From positions 43,893,501 through 43,957,500 of the forward strand of contig CANTUV010000008.1 of assembly GCA_947685225.1 (NCBI GenBank): 64,000 bases of DNA, given 5' to 3'. The DNA is from Garcia nutans. Taxonomy: Eukaryota; Streptophyta; Magnoliopsida; Malpighiales; Euphorbiaceae. Below the pieces are notes generated by a model that was not told the DNA's origin, made no database searches, and worked only from the letters and a program-made list of their open reading frames with translations. Shown here one piece after another: positions 11,497 through 20,362 of the stretch. Made by a program: the position numbers and the translations under genes. Numbering within the stretch: position 1 is the first letter of the stretch; each line of letters starts with the position of its first letter.

Positions 11497-12116
11497 TAAG
11501 GTTGGATGCAATGCTAATGTTTTTAGGATTTTCAGTTGTTCCCAAATTTAATGATTGCTTGTTAACAGAATTAATATTAAAGATGCTCATGTAACTGCTA
11601 TTTGAATGTATGCAACCATTAGGAAAAACATCACACAAGTAAGCAAAATCAGACTTTATTGCATTCATTTTGGAAAAGAAAACAGCATCATCCTCATACA
11701 AAGCAGCAAATTAAAATCAAAATAAAAATCATTGTTCTCAGAATCATAAAGCATGATGTCTTCAAACTTCTCTTCAACCAGGGCAGCAATCTCTTCCGGA
11801 GTCTTCTCGGCTTTCAGGGCAGCTTCACTCTTCTCTTTTGGATTAGATTCTTTGTTGGTTGACAGGGTGAGCTCTTTCTTCACTTGCTCCGCTAGCTCAG
11901 CAACATCCGCAAAAATTTCAAAACTTGGAATTAACTTACCCATGAACATGATCGGCTCGGGCTTTTCTTGGAGTGGTCCCATATCTGGGGCTTTGACAAA
12001 GATCTCTTCAAGTGGTGGGAAGCTCATCTTCTCATTCTTCTTTGGCTGAACATCATTGGCTTTATCATATCCTAACCCCTTCTTGGAAGTTTGAGTCCTA
12101 AAGTCTGGCAACTTTG
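11497..12116 (-). pseudogene. Tat-2 region between protease and RT, truncated
   Basis: Reads KLPDFRTQTSKKGLGYD, then an acidic, lysine-rich linker and LNLGTTENPKNISIASNL, which resembles the spacer between protease and RT in Tat polyproteins. Stops and frame changes occur near 11665-11705. It ends at the deletion junction before any RT motif appears. Confidence 0.65.
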
Positions 12117-13128
12117 TCAAACTGGCCTTACCCTTTCCAAGACCAGCTCCGGGAAGGTAGTCATGTTCTTCATCATATTCAAGACTTTGGAGTCCACTGC
12201 TTCATCATTAGAAATTGCAGCCACTTGAAAACCATTGAGAGGCCTCTCAACCATTAGGGCGTTAACAATCTCATTATCTTCAGCTTCAATGACCACTGTC
12301 TCATTTCCGTTGGGGAATTTGATCTTTTGATGAAGGGTGAAAGGAACTCCACCAAGAGGATGAAACCATGGTCGCCCCAAGAGCAAGGCAAAGGTAACCG
12401 ATATGTCTAGAACAACAAACTCAACAATAGATTCAATTGGACCAACCTTGACAGTCGCTTTGAAAGTCCCTTCGGCATGCCTGTTAGTGTTGTCATAAGC
12501 ACAAATTGTCACCTCGGTTGGGTTTAGATCTCTTGTTGACATGGCTAGCTTTGGCAATATCTTAAGTGGACAAACATTTATGGCAAACCCATCATTGACC
12601 ATTACACATGGAGTCCTCTTCCGCTTGACTTCTATTTTGATAAAGAGAGGGCGGATGTGGTTCCTCTGGTAATTCCGCATCTGAGAAAGAAACTGCTCCC
12701 ATATTAACTTCACTCTTTTCTTGGACTTCTTCACATTTCATTACTTCCCCAATTTTTATGAAGTTGACCAACTTCTCCAGTGTTGTGGAGGTAGAAATTG
12801 GCATGCTAGTTAAGGCTTTGGCCATAGTTTCTCGGTGCTTTTTGGAAGTAGCTAACAAGTCCCAAATGCTAACACTCGCTTGGGTTCTTTTCAATTGCTT
12901 GAGCACAACATCATCTTCTTCCACTTCAACTTCCTTTCCCTTATTTGTTTCTATCTCCTTAGGTGGTGGCCTTGCGTAAGGCTTACCGGATCTAGTATTC
13001 ATCACCTCATCTTCTTCGGGCTCAGACCAAGTCTACTCCTCCTTCTTGGGTATGATATCATCATCACTATCACTTGAATCCCAAAACCCGTTGACAACAC
13101 AAATTGCTACTTCTCCACCCATCATAGC
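12117..13128 (-). pseudogene. Tat-2 protease domain, frameshifted
   Basis: In frame with gag after its stop comes an acidic stretch (DSSDSDDD), a TAG near 13034, then MNTRSGKPYA and KRTQASVSIWDLLATSKKHRE, the usual start of the Tat protease region. The frame changes near 12700. The aspartic protease follows: VMVNDGFAINVCPL at the active-site position and LLLGRPWFHPLGGVPFTLHQ at its end. The usual small residue after the D-G pair is Phe here, which may itself be damage. It would cut the Gag-Pol precursor. Confidence 0.8.
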
Positions 13129-14541
13129 TTATTCAATTTTGACAAATGTCTCTTCTTCTTTGATTGCTTTTTCATCCACATCTTGAAAAGAAGACATGAC
13201 AAAGTCCTCATGCAAACCTCCTCCAATCATAAAGGTTGCCGGCGGTGGTACCTTATTGAATTTTGGCAATGGGTTGTCTTTGGTGTTTGGCTTATTGGGC
13301 TCGGGTAGCTTCTCATTATCAATTAGGTTTTGGATCTCATGTCTCAACCTCACACATCTATCGATGTCATGTCCTTGCATTTGGTGAAATTGACAAAATG
13401 CTTTGGTGCCAAATTTAGGTGGGAGAGGGTTAGGCAAAGGATGAGGATTTAAGGGTTGTAGCAATCCTTTTCTTTGAAGCTTGTTGAGAACCCAAGACAT
13501 CAGTTTTCCCAATTCCAAAAATTGTCTCCTTGTTCCTTGGTTAATAGCATTAACACCGACGGCCTTTTGCATGCTTTGGCTACCAGGTTGAAAGGTCCCT
13601 TTCTCGTTCCTTTTTATTGCAAAGCGGCTCTTTTCCCTTTCCCATTCTTCAATTTGCAAACCAGCTTGAAGAAGATCTTTGAAATCACGGATGAGTGTAT
13701 GAGACATCCTCTCACAAAGACTAGGCAACACCCCTCTCACAATCATCCTTATTTGATCGGATTCATCGGGCCTCTTCTTGAGTAAAGCGGCCTTGTTTCT
13801 CCACCTTTTCACATAATCCACAAAATTCTCATTCGGCCTTTGCCTAATGGACTCCACTTCCATCAAGGTAACTTCTAACTCAACATTATATCCATATTGT
13901 TGGATGAAGGCTTTGTAAAGTAGATCCCAACTCTTTTGTGTTCCATCATCTAAGGTATTGAACCAATTTTGGACAACAGGGTCCAATGAGAGCATAAAGT
14001 ACTTTAGGGTTTGAGCCTTAGTAGCTCGGGCAGATTCCATGGCAGTGATATACTGCTTCACATGAAGATGGGGATTTTCGGTGCCATTGTACTTAGCAAA
14101 GGAAGGCATCTTGAACTTATAAGGGGCCTCATTATCTTGTTCAAATAGTTTGTCGATCTCAGACATCTCTTCGATTTTCAGCTTCTTCTCAAATTTCTTT
14201 TCTAAATCCTTAATAATCTTTTCAACATCGGATGTCTCGGTCTTTTCAATAGTTGCCTTCTCAACAGCCTTCGGTTCTTTCTTCTTTTCTTGAACCTCTT
14301 GGTAGTATTGAGCCCAATCATCATCATCATCAATGATCACCTTTTCATCATCAAAAACCACTTCACTAACTTTGGTCTTCCCTTTGTCCTTTGGTTTCTT
14401 AGTGCTAGCAGATGCCTCGGCATGGTTCTCTAAGATTGCAGTCAACTGGTTCTTCATGGTCTCAGCTAGGGCCTCTTTAATTTCTTCCATCTTGGCATTG
14501 AGGGCCTCATCCACCATCCTTTGAATTTGTTCGGGCTCCAT
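13129..14541 (-). CDS. Tat-2 Gag
   Basis: An open frame of 470 codons starting MEPEQIQRMVDEALNAK. Residues 1-150 are charged and probably coiled coil. The capsid core follows with MPSFAKYNGTENPHLHV, NWFNTLDDG, SWDLLYKAFIQQYGYN and ESIRQRPNENFVDYVKRW. A C-x2-H-x4-H-x4-C type finger (CQFHQMQGHDIDRC) lies near residue 390. It would package element RNA and build particles. The stop at 13129-13131 is followed in frame by protease sequence, so it may be a natural boundary or a mutation. The gag of the element at 29867-41042 is close in sequence but has several stops, so this is the best-kept Tat gag here. Confidence 0.85.
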   Translation of the reverse strand: MEPEQIQRMVDEALNAKMEEIKEALAETMKNQLTAILENHAEASASTKKPKDKGKTKVSEVVFDDEKVIIDDDDDWAQYYQEVQEKKKEPKAVEKATIEKTETSDVEKIIKDLEKKFEKKLKIEEMSEIDKLFEQDNEAPYKFKMPSFAKYNGTENPHLHVKQYITAMESARATKAQTLKYFMLSLDPVVQNWFNTLDDGTQKSWDLLYKAFIQQYGYNVELEVTLMEVESIRQRPNENFVDYVKRWRNKAALLKKRPDESDQIRMIVRGVLPSLCERMSHTLIRDFKDLLQAGLQIEEWEREKSRFAIKRNEKGTFQPGSQSMQKAVGVNAINQGTRRQFLELGKLMSWVLNKLQRKGLLQPLNPHPLPNPLPPKFGTKAFCQFHQMQGHDIDRCVRLRHEIQNLIDNEKLPEPNKPNTKDNPLPKFNKVPPPATFMIGGGLHEDFVMSSFQDVDEKAIKEEETFVKIE

Positions 14542-15708
14542 TATTTTTGATGAGTAAGTGATTGAGTCGTTGCTAGATACTTAGTCTCCGGCGTAGGTCG
14601 GATTGTTATAAGCTTTTGAACTATCATAATCCAGGGCTGTGAGGCAAAGAGGATCAATGATATGAGATGCAAATGTATGCATGTATGCATGTATGCACAA
14701 ACAATCAACAAATAAGGATAAATAGGACATTCCTTCCAACCTTATAACATCCACACACGAATGGCGAGTCTCTTTTCCTAGGTATATGGTTAACAAAATA
14801 CCTACATGGGGTATCTTGCTTTCGAATAATTCTCTCGAACGTTTCAACCAATAGTTATATTTTCAAAAATTGAAATCAATCCATGATAATTCCCATTAAT
14901 TAGGTTTTAATTCATTTATCTAACTAAAGTAGCTTTTATGCTATATTGGATTAAAACGAAATTAAGAGGCTTATTATAAATAGATTTCTCACTTGAAAAG
15001 AGGTAATTAATGGTTCATGCCAAAAAAAAGCCCATAGTTAATTTATTCTTAGTGTAAACTAGGCCGACAATTGATTTTTGGTATTTCATAATTGACCTAA
15101 ATATTTTTGCAAGCTTTTTATAAGAAATGGTTGGGTGAAAATAGTTTTGTTTCTAAGCCCATTGTAAAAGATTTTAGAAAAATGGATTTTGGGCTTAGTA
15201 TTTGGGCCATGGGCCAAAGAATTTTTGTTTTTAGAAAAGTCTTATGTCCAAAGACCATCTTGAAAATTTTTTTGAAAATAGCTTTGGTCTTTTGGACTTT
15301 AAAGAAAAGTTTATTTTGAGCTTACAATATACTTAGGCCATATTAGAAAAAGAACAAACCAAATAAGCCATGATTTAGACTAAGATAAACTAACCATAGT
15401 CAAACAACATGCATTTGGGGTAAAACCTAAGGAATGTAACTAGGCCAATTACATGAGCTTTAGTCTTTGGGTTAAAAGGCTTAGGTTCCCATAGCAAGTA
15501 TATACCAAATGGTACGAGGCTATGAGTGGTTATGCCATGCTCGATCTCCATACCTTGAGTGAAAGTATGGTATCCCTTACATAACACAACACGGGTAACA
15601 CAGGCGTCCTAACTCAAGCACACGATGCAATCTAAGATGATGCAATGGATAATATCGTTATAAGAAAGAATAGAATAATATAAAGACCAACGGAATCAAC
15701 TTCTCTTA
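14542..15708 (-). other. Tat-2 5' leader
   Basis: Untranslated leader between primer site and gag, closely matching 37647-38805. It holds a short ATGC/TGTATGCA microsatellite (about 14670-14698) and a 65-codon upstream ORF (15587 to 15390, MLCKGYHTF...) that is also open in the other element. No other gene is seen. Confidence 0.7.
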
Positions 15709-15726
15709 TCCCCAGTGGAGTCGCCA
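15709..15726 (-). other. Tat-2 primer binding site (tRNA-Arg)
   Basis: The minus strand reads TGGCGACTCCACTGGGGA, one nucleotide inside the 5' LTR. I recognise its complement as the 3' end of a plant tRNA-Arg (ACG type) with CCA. An Arg primer is usual for Tat/Ogre elements. The same 18 bases are at 38806-38823. Confidence 0.75.
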
Positions 15727-15727
15727 C

Positions 15728-17996
15728 TGTGAGCGGGGATTTTCGCCCCCACTTCCGGTGGAATGGTTCTTGCGACTTCGGCACTTTTTAGGCTCGGGGC
15801 CTTAGAGAACACGGACCTAAGACCGGAGAAAAAGGAGTCGCCACCCGGATGGGCCGGGAAAAAAAAGGGGTGGATGACTCGATTCCTAAGGAATCCCCAA
15901 CCCCCTAATGGGTTCGAAAAGTTGGGTACGTGTGGGGAAGGTGAGAAATGGCCCAGCACCCCCACAATGCCCGGTTCATTGGAATCGGCCTCCTTTACAG
16001 GTCTTAATATTATAAAATGCTTAAATATAACAATATCATCCATATTACAAACAATAATTAAATGAGAGTATCATTATATTAAAATCAAAGCAATGTCCAA
16101 ACAAAGCAAATAAATGGACACTCATCCAAGGATGGAAACATGTCCTTACATCACATGCCTAAATAGGACACCCACCGAAAGGTAGAAACATGCCCTTTAC
16201 ATAGGTTCTAAAATAGAAAAGCAAATTAAATTACATGATGTTTTCTAATGAGGTACCCACAAAGTGGAAACATACCTCTTGCAACATTGGGAAGTCTAAA
16301 CAAATTGATAAAATAAATAACCATTCATAATAAATAAATCATTCATCGAAGGTATTTAAATATCAATAAAAAGTAAACATCCAGCCATGATAAATAAAAT
16401 AAACCAAGTATTGAACTTAAATAAATTAAAGCATATAAAAATAAATCAAAGCATAATCAAATATAGAATTGAATAAAGCAAATAGAAAGTCCAAATTATA
16501 GCTACTATTTCCATTTAGGATTCTTTATCTCATGTGTTAATGTTTTGGAAATTTCTAAAGTTTAAGCTACTGTGACTTTTTATGGAATTAAAATAGATTG
16601 AGGTTTTATGTTTTAAAAGGTTGGTAAGACTCTTTGATTAAACAAATTAAGGTTTGAATGGTAAAATCATGAAACTAGGGTTTTAGACACTTTGAAATAC
16701 TTTGATTTATGATTTTTGGTTATTGGGTTTCTAAGCTACTGTGTAAATTTAATCTATTTATGGTTTTATGGTTTTTAATGTTTTAAAAGGATTAGGGTTC
16801 ATAAAAATTAGGTTTTAAAGTTTTAAAAGGATTAGGGTTCATTATTTTGAATTTTGGAAATTGAATTTGGGTTTAGTATTTTTAGAATTTAGGGTCACGG
16901 GTGGTGAATTAATTTTTAGGAATTTGAAAATCAATTTGATAATTTCATGAAGTTTTATGAATTTAAACAAACAAATTAAAGTTTTTATAAGTAGAAAAGA
17001 TGTTTTCTAAGGCTTTTTGAATGAAATAGAACCTACTTTAAAATTTTAAAATAAACAGAATTTAAATCTTAGTTTTGTTGAAAAATATGTTCAATTAGAG
17101 TTTTAAGATTTTTAAGAAGTAAAAATAACAATTTTAAGCCTTTTGGAAGATAAACCAACGAAATAAAGCTTTTAACTTTAGAAAAACTAATTTAAGGTTC
17201 TAGGATTTTAGATTTTGAAAAAAAAAGCAAATTCCTAGTTTTAGCTACTGTGTAAAAAAATAAAGAAATTAGAATTTTATACCTTCTTTTGTAAGTTGCA
17301 CCAAAATTGCTTCTTGGATGAACAAGCTCAAAAGACCAACCTTTTTGCCTTTTTTTTTTCTCTTAAATCGTGTCTCTACTCCTTTTAAAATCAATTCAAT
17401 TCAGGCTTTTTCCTTTATGGATTTGGATTTTCTTTTTCCAAGCTACTGTTGGATTTTGGCTTCCCCTAAATTAATTGCCTTTGGTCCTTATTTATAGTGG
17501 CTTGATGTGGTTTATTCCTAATTAGTTAAGGTAAGTAATATTAATAAAAAAAATCAAAACCTAATTGAATTAGATTTCAAAAAATTTGCATCGGAAAAAA
17601 TTGCGTTGCCGAAAAAAATTGCCGCAAAAAATTGCGCTGGCAAAAAAAATCTGCCGCAGTTGGCTGCGACAGTCCGCGCGGAACGGGCCCGTAGCCATTT
17701 CGCAGGCAAAAAAATTCTGCGTGGGCTATTTCGCAGGCATAATATTTCTGTGTGCGAAATGCCCATGGGCCCACGTGATGATTTTTTCGTCACCGATTTT
17801 TTCGACTCCGATTTTTATTTTTATTTTTATTTTTTGACTTTTATTTGTTTAGTTGTATTTTTTTTATTAATAAAAATTAGATACTAAAGCAAAAATTATT
17901 TAATAAAAATTATTTTGGACCAATTAGACAACAAAAATTATTTTAGACTAAATAAAACATATTGGACCGGATTGGGTCAAAAATTAAGGGTCTACA
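15728..17996 (-). repeat. Tat-2 5' LTR (2269 bp)
   Basis: TGTGAGCGGGG at the left and AAGGGTCTACA at the right, so TGTAGACCC...GCTCACA in sense. U3 has an AT-rich end, a GC-rich palindromic island (17585-17815) and a TATA box (17489-17496). A splice-donor-like site follows at about 17278-17283. Then comes about 1.5 kb of AT-rich R/U5 with scattered ACAGTAGCT motifs, and a conserved 350-bp block at the sense 3' end. Confidence 0.9.
17489..17496 (-). promoter_or_regulatory. TATA box of Tat-2 5' LTR
   Basis: TATAAATA on the minus strand, about 500 bp inside the LTR. The same octamer lies at the matching place in all the other complete Tat LTRs: 23151, 26517, 31554, 40519, 54808, 57575 and 62717. 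Confidence 0.75.
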
Positions 17997-18106
17997 ATAT
18001 TGTAAAGCAAGTCATGAACAAGAGTATAGTCAAGTTATCAGACATGGACGGGAATGAGTTTAGTGAGCCAGTGAACATTGATAAGTTGAAGAGGTTTTAT
18101 GTATAA
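17997..18106 (+). pseudogene. C-terminal end of Tat-3 integrase
   Basis: Ends KLSDMDGNEFSEPVNIDKLK-RFYV and a stop at 18104-18106, the typical C-terminus of Tat/Ogre integrases. Everything upstream was separated from it by the Tat-2 5' LTR. Confidence 0.8.
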
Positions 18107-18290
18107 AAAAAAGAGAGCTCACTAGGTTAAAAATCCAAAAGGGCGGCCTAGGCAAAAGTTAAAGCAGTCCGCTAGTTTTGAAAACCTGAAAGGGTGGGCT
18201 AGGCAACAATTAGTGCCAAATAAGAGAAAATTATCAATTAGAAAACCCAAAAGGGCTAATTGGCGACAGGAGTGATCTTGTGTATACTGG
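18107..18290. repeat. short tandem repeats after Tat-3 pol
   Basis: Three units of the type AAAA-CC-AAAGGGCGG-CTAGGC, about 60 bp apart, between pol and the end of the antisense DUF7745-like gene. The same unit fills the intron of that gene (18930-19205) and occurs twice in the intron at 2050-2160. From 18291 to 18481 I see only AT-rich spacer. Confidence 0.7.
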
Positions 18291-18481
18291 CCTTATGTTT
18301 GATTGTTCCCCGATTTAATAAAACAGAGTTAATATTATAATTGTTCTATGTGTACTTTTTCAAGTATTTAACCAAATATAGTAAAATAAATAACACAATA
18401 GCAAAAGGTGATGATAAATTATAAAAGGAAAAGAAACATCTTTTATTGTTTTCATTATTTTTCATCCTAACATTGTTCTTT

Positions 18482-19829
18482 CTAAAAAACTAATAAAATG
18501 TAAAATCTATGCAGACGATAAGTGTGACGTGTAGGCCAGCTTTGCTTCAACCGATCCAAGAAGGATTCAGTCAGATGAGGCATGTCAAAGTTAGGAGTAA
18601 ACTCAGAACCTCGAGGCTTGGATCCATACTGATGATCAAGATGATGAGGATCATAGCAAGTACCTTGAAAAAGAGCAGCAAGAGGATCATACATCAAATA
18701 CGTCAGAATGGTGATACGAGAAATCTTCCACTAAGGTACTAGCCAATGGATGTTAACTGCAGCAAGTGAGCGGATCCAATCAACCTAGTTGGCATATTAA
18801 GAAGCAGGATGGAGTAGTTTCCTAGTAGAGTGATGTCGCGGCAGATATCTGGTGAAATCCATGGATGGAGTGTCGAGCAAATAGAGGCACTCATGAAGCC
18901 AAATCTGTAAGCACAAGAAAATAATTAAAAAAAAGGATGCCCTTTAGGATGAAAACCTATAAGGGTGGCCTAAGCAAAAGTTGGGGTGGTTTGCTAGTTC
19001 TAAAAACTCGCAAGGGCATTCTAAGCAAAAATTAGAACCAATAAAAAAAATTTGTCCGTCAAGTTGAAAACCCACAAGGGCAGCTTAGGCAAAAAATTAA
19101 GGACAGCTCGCTAGTTTTGAAAACCTGCAAGGGCGGACTAGGCAAAAATTAGAGTAATAAAAAGAAAAAAGACCTAAATTGAAAACCCAAAAGGGCGGTT
19201 TAGGTAGTTACCTGAAGCAGTATTGAAATCCCAGCCAATATCCTTGAAGATTCTGATTTAAATTGGTCCAATCCAACTAAAGTCTCTACTAAGATCACGA
19301 TTATTGACGACAAACCTCCTTTCATTTGGTCCATGATATCCAGTACTCGTGGATCGATATCGCCATTAGGAGAAACAAGCAAGAATTTTCCAAGCAAGCA
19401 CAGAAAGAATATGCACCCCCAAGTTTTGTTAGGATCCAAGTGAGAAGTGCAAAAGTCAATCAAGGGAACAAGCAAAATTTTCTGACCTCTAGTCAATTGC
19501 AAAACTTTAGGTTTTCACAGTTGAAGAAGTATCTGCATCTTGTGTTGAGTTTTGGAACCCAGTATGGGTAACGCTAATGGTTGGTTGCTCGGATATCCAA
19601 GAATAGCCTTAAATTCCTCAATCATAGGACATATCTCAAAATTGTTTATCTTAAAATTTCTAGTTTTTATATCCCAAAAAGAAGCAATGGCATGTAGAAA
19701 TGATTGGTATAATTTGACATTTCAAAAACACTTCAAAATGTTGAGTTGAGACCATGATATTTGTCCCCATTGTGTTGCCTCGACAATTTTGAATATATTT
19801 TTCATCTTCTTTAAATTACTCTTGGTCAT
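18482..19829 (-). pseudogene. DUF7745-like antisense gene of Tat-3
   Basis: Start ATG at 19829 (MTKSNLKKMKN). Exon 1 (19829-19212) follows the copy at 1387-1984 almost codon for codon: EATQWGQISW, FEICPMIEEFKAILGYP, PLIDFCTSHL and ILVETLVGLDQF. In-frame TGA stops replace residues near 19730 and 19530. The intron 18905-19211 (CAG|GTAACT...CTTACAG) is in the same place and phase as in the other copy. Exon 2 (18904-18482) reads IWLHECLYLLDTPSMDF and has three stops where the other copy has Ser, Trp and Trp. It then stays open through LAALFQGTCYDPHHLDHQYG and RLKQSWPTRHTYRLHRF to a stop at 18482. It is tail-to-tail with pol. Function unknown. Confidence 0.65.
18930..19205. repeat. tandem repeat within the DUF7745-like intron
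   Basis: About five diverged units of the type AAAACCCGCAAGGGCGGACT-AGGC-AAAAATTAG. They are the same family as the repeats just after pol (18107-18290), so exon 2 of the antisense gene is bracketed by related arrays. Confidence 0.75.
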
Positions 19830-19973
19830 GATAATGGTATGACAATCACTATCTAATTTTATAAAGAAAAGTCGGGAATGGCAGAAGCTGAATTATTGAA
19901 TTTGAGTTAGAGCAAGAGGAAATTGTATTAGAGAGTGTTACTACTTGGGCTATTGAGGAAAGGAAAGTGATTT

Positions 19974-19985
19974 GTGATTTATATA
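19974..19985 (-). promoter_or_regulatory. TATA box of the antisense DUF7745-like gene
   Basis: TATATAAATCAC on the minus strand, about 145 bp before the ATG at 19829. The identical 12-mer precedes the other copy (1281-1292), although most of the surrounding spacer has diverged. Confidence 0.6.
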
Positions 19986-20362
19986 ATTGCTAGTCGAAGC
20001 TCACGTCACTTAAGGAAATCCATGTGGAATTAGGGCTTTATATCTTTATCCATATCAAAGAAGGAGTTTCGTTATGAAGTGGGATGTTGTTAAACCTAAT
20101 CTATGTGGGTTTTGGTTTTATTAATTTAAATCCGTGTCAAATTTATGTAACATGAATCCGACATGGTCACAGAAATGCTTTTGTGTATACATGTATATAT
20201 GTAAAAAGCAAAGAGAAAAGTAAAAAAAAATGTCCAGTTAAAAAAAATTGAAAAGTCAAATAAATATATATTAATTATAATTTACAGTTTACAAATTATT
20301 ACAAGCACTTTGTTTATTTATGTACAATAAATTCCATACAACATTTTAATACAAACTGATCA

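Larger units (their letters stand above)
11497..17996 (-). mobile_element. Tat-2: Tat/Ogre-like retrotransposon, 5' half
   Basis: Minus-strand element with 5' LTR (15728-17996), tRNA-Arg primer site, leader, gag, protease and the start of pol. Pol stops abruptly at the Tekay-1 junction; RT, RNase H and integrase are absent. The plus-strand accessory genes at 451-2436 have the order and orientation expected of its 3' region, so the element probably spans 1-17996 and beyond, minus a deletion. The right flank is atatt (17997-18001), inside the integrase end of Tat-3. Confidence 0.8.

Noticed and set aside
15696..16065. Overlapping open frames of about 100 codons on both strands at the sense 3' end of Tat LTRs, recurring in several copies
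   Set aside because: They repeat at every Tat LTR because the 350-bp block is conserved as DNA. Frames are open on both strands and lack codon character or domains.
16780..16860. TTAGGG-like motifs suggesting interstitial telomere repeats
   Set aside because: They are scattered single AGGGTTT/TTAGGG words in AT-rich LTR sequence, not a tandem array.
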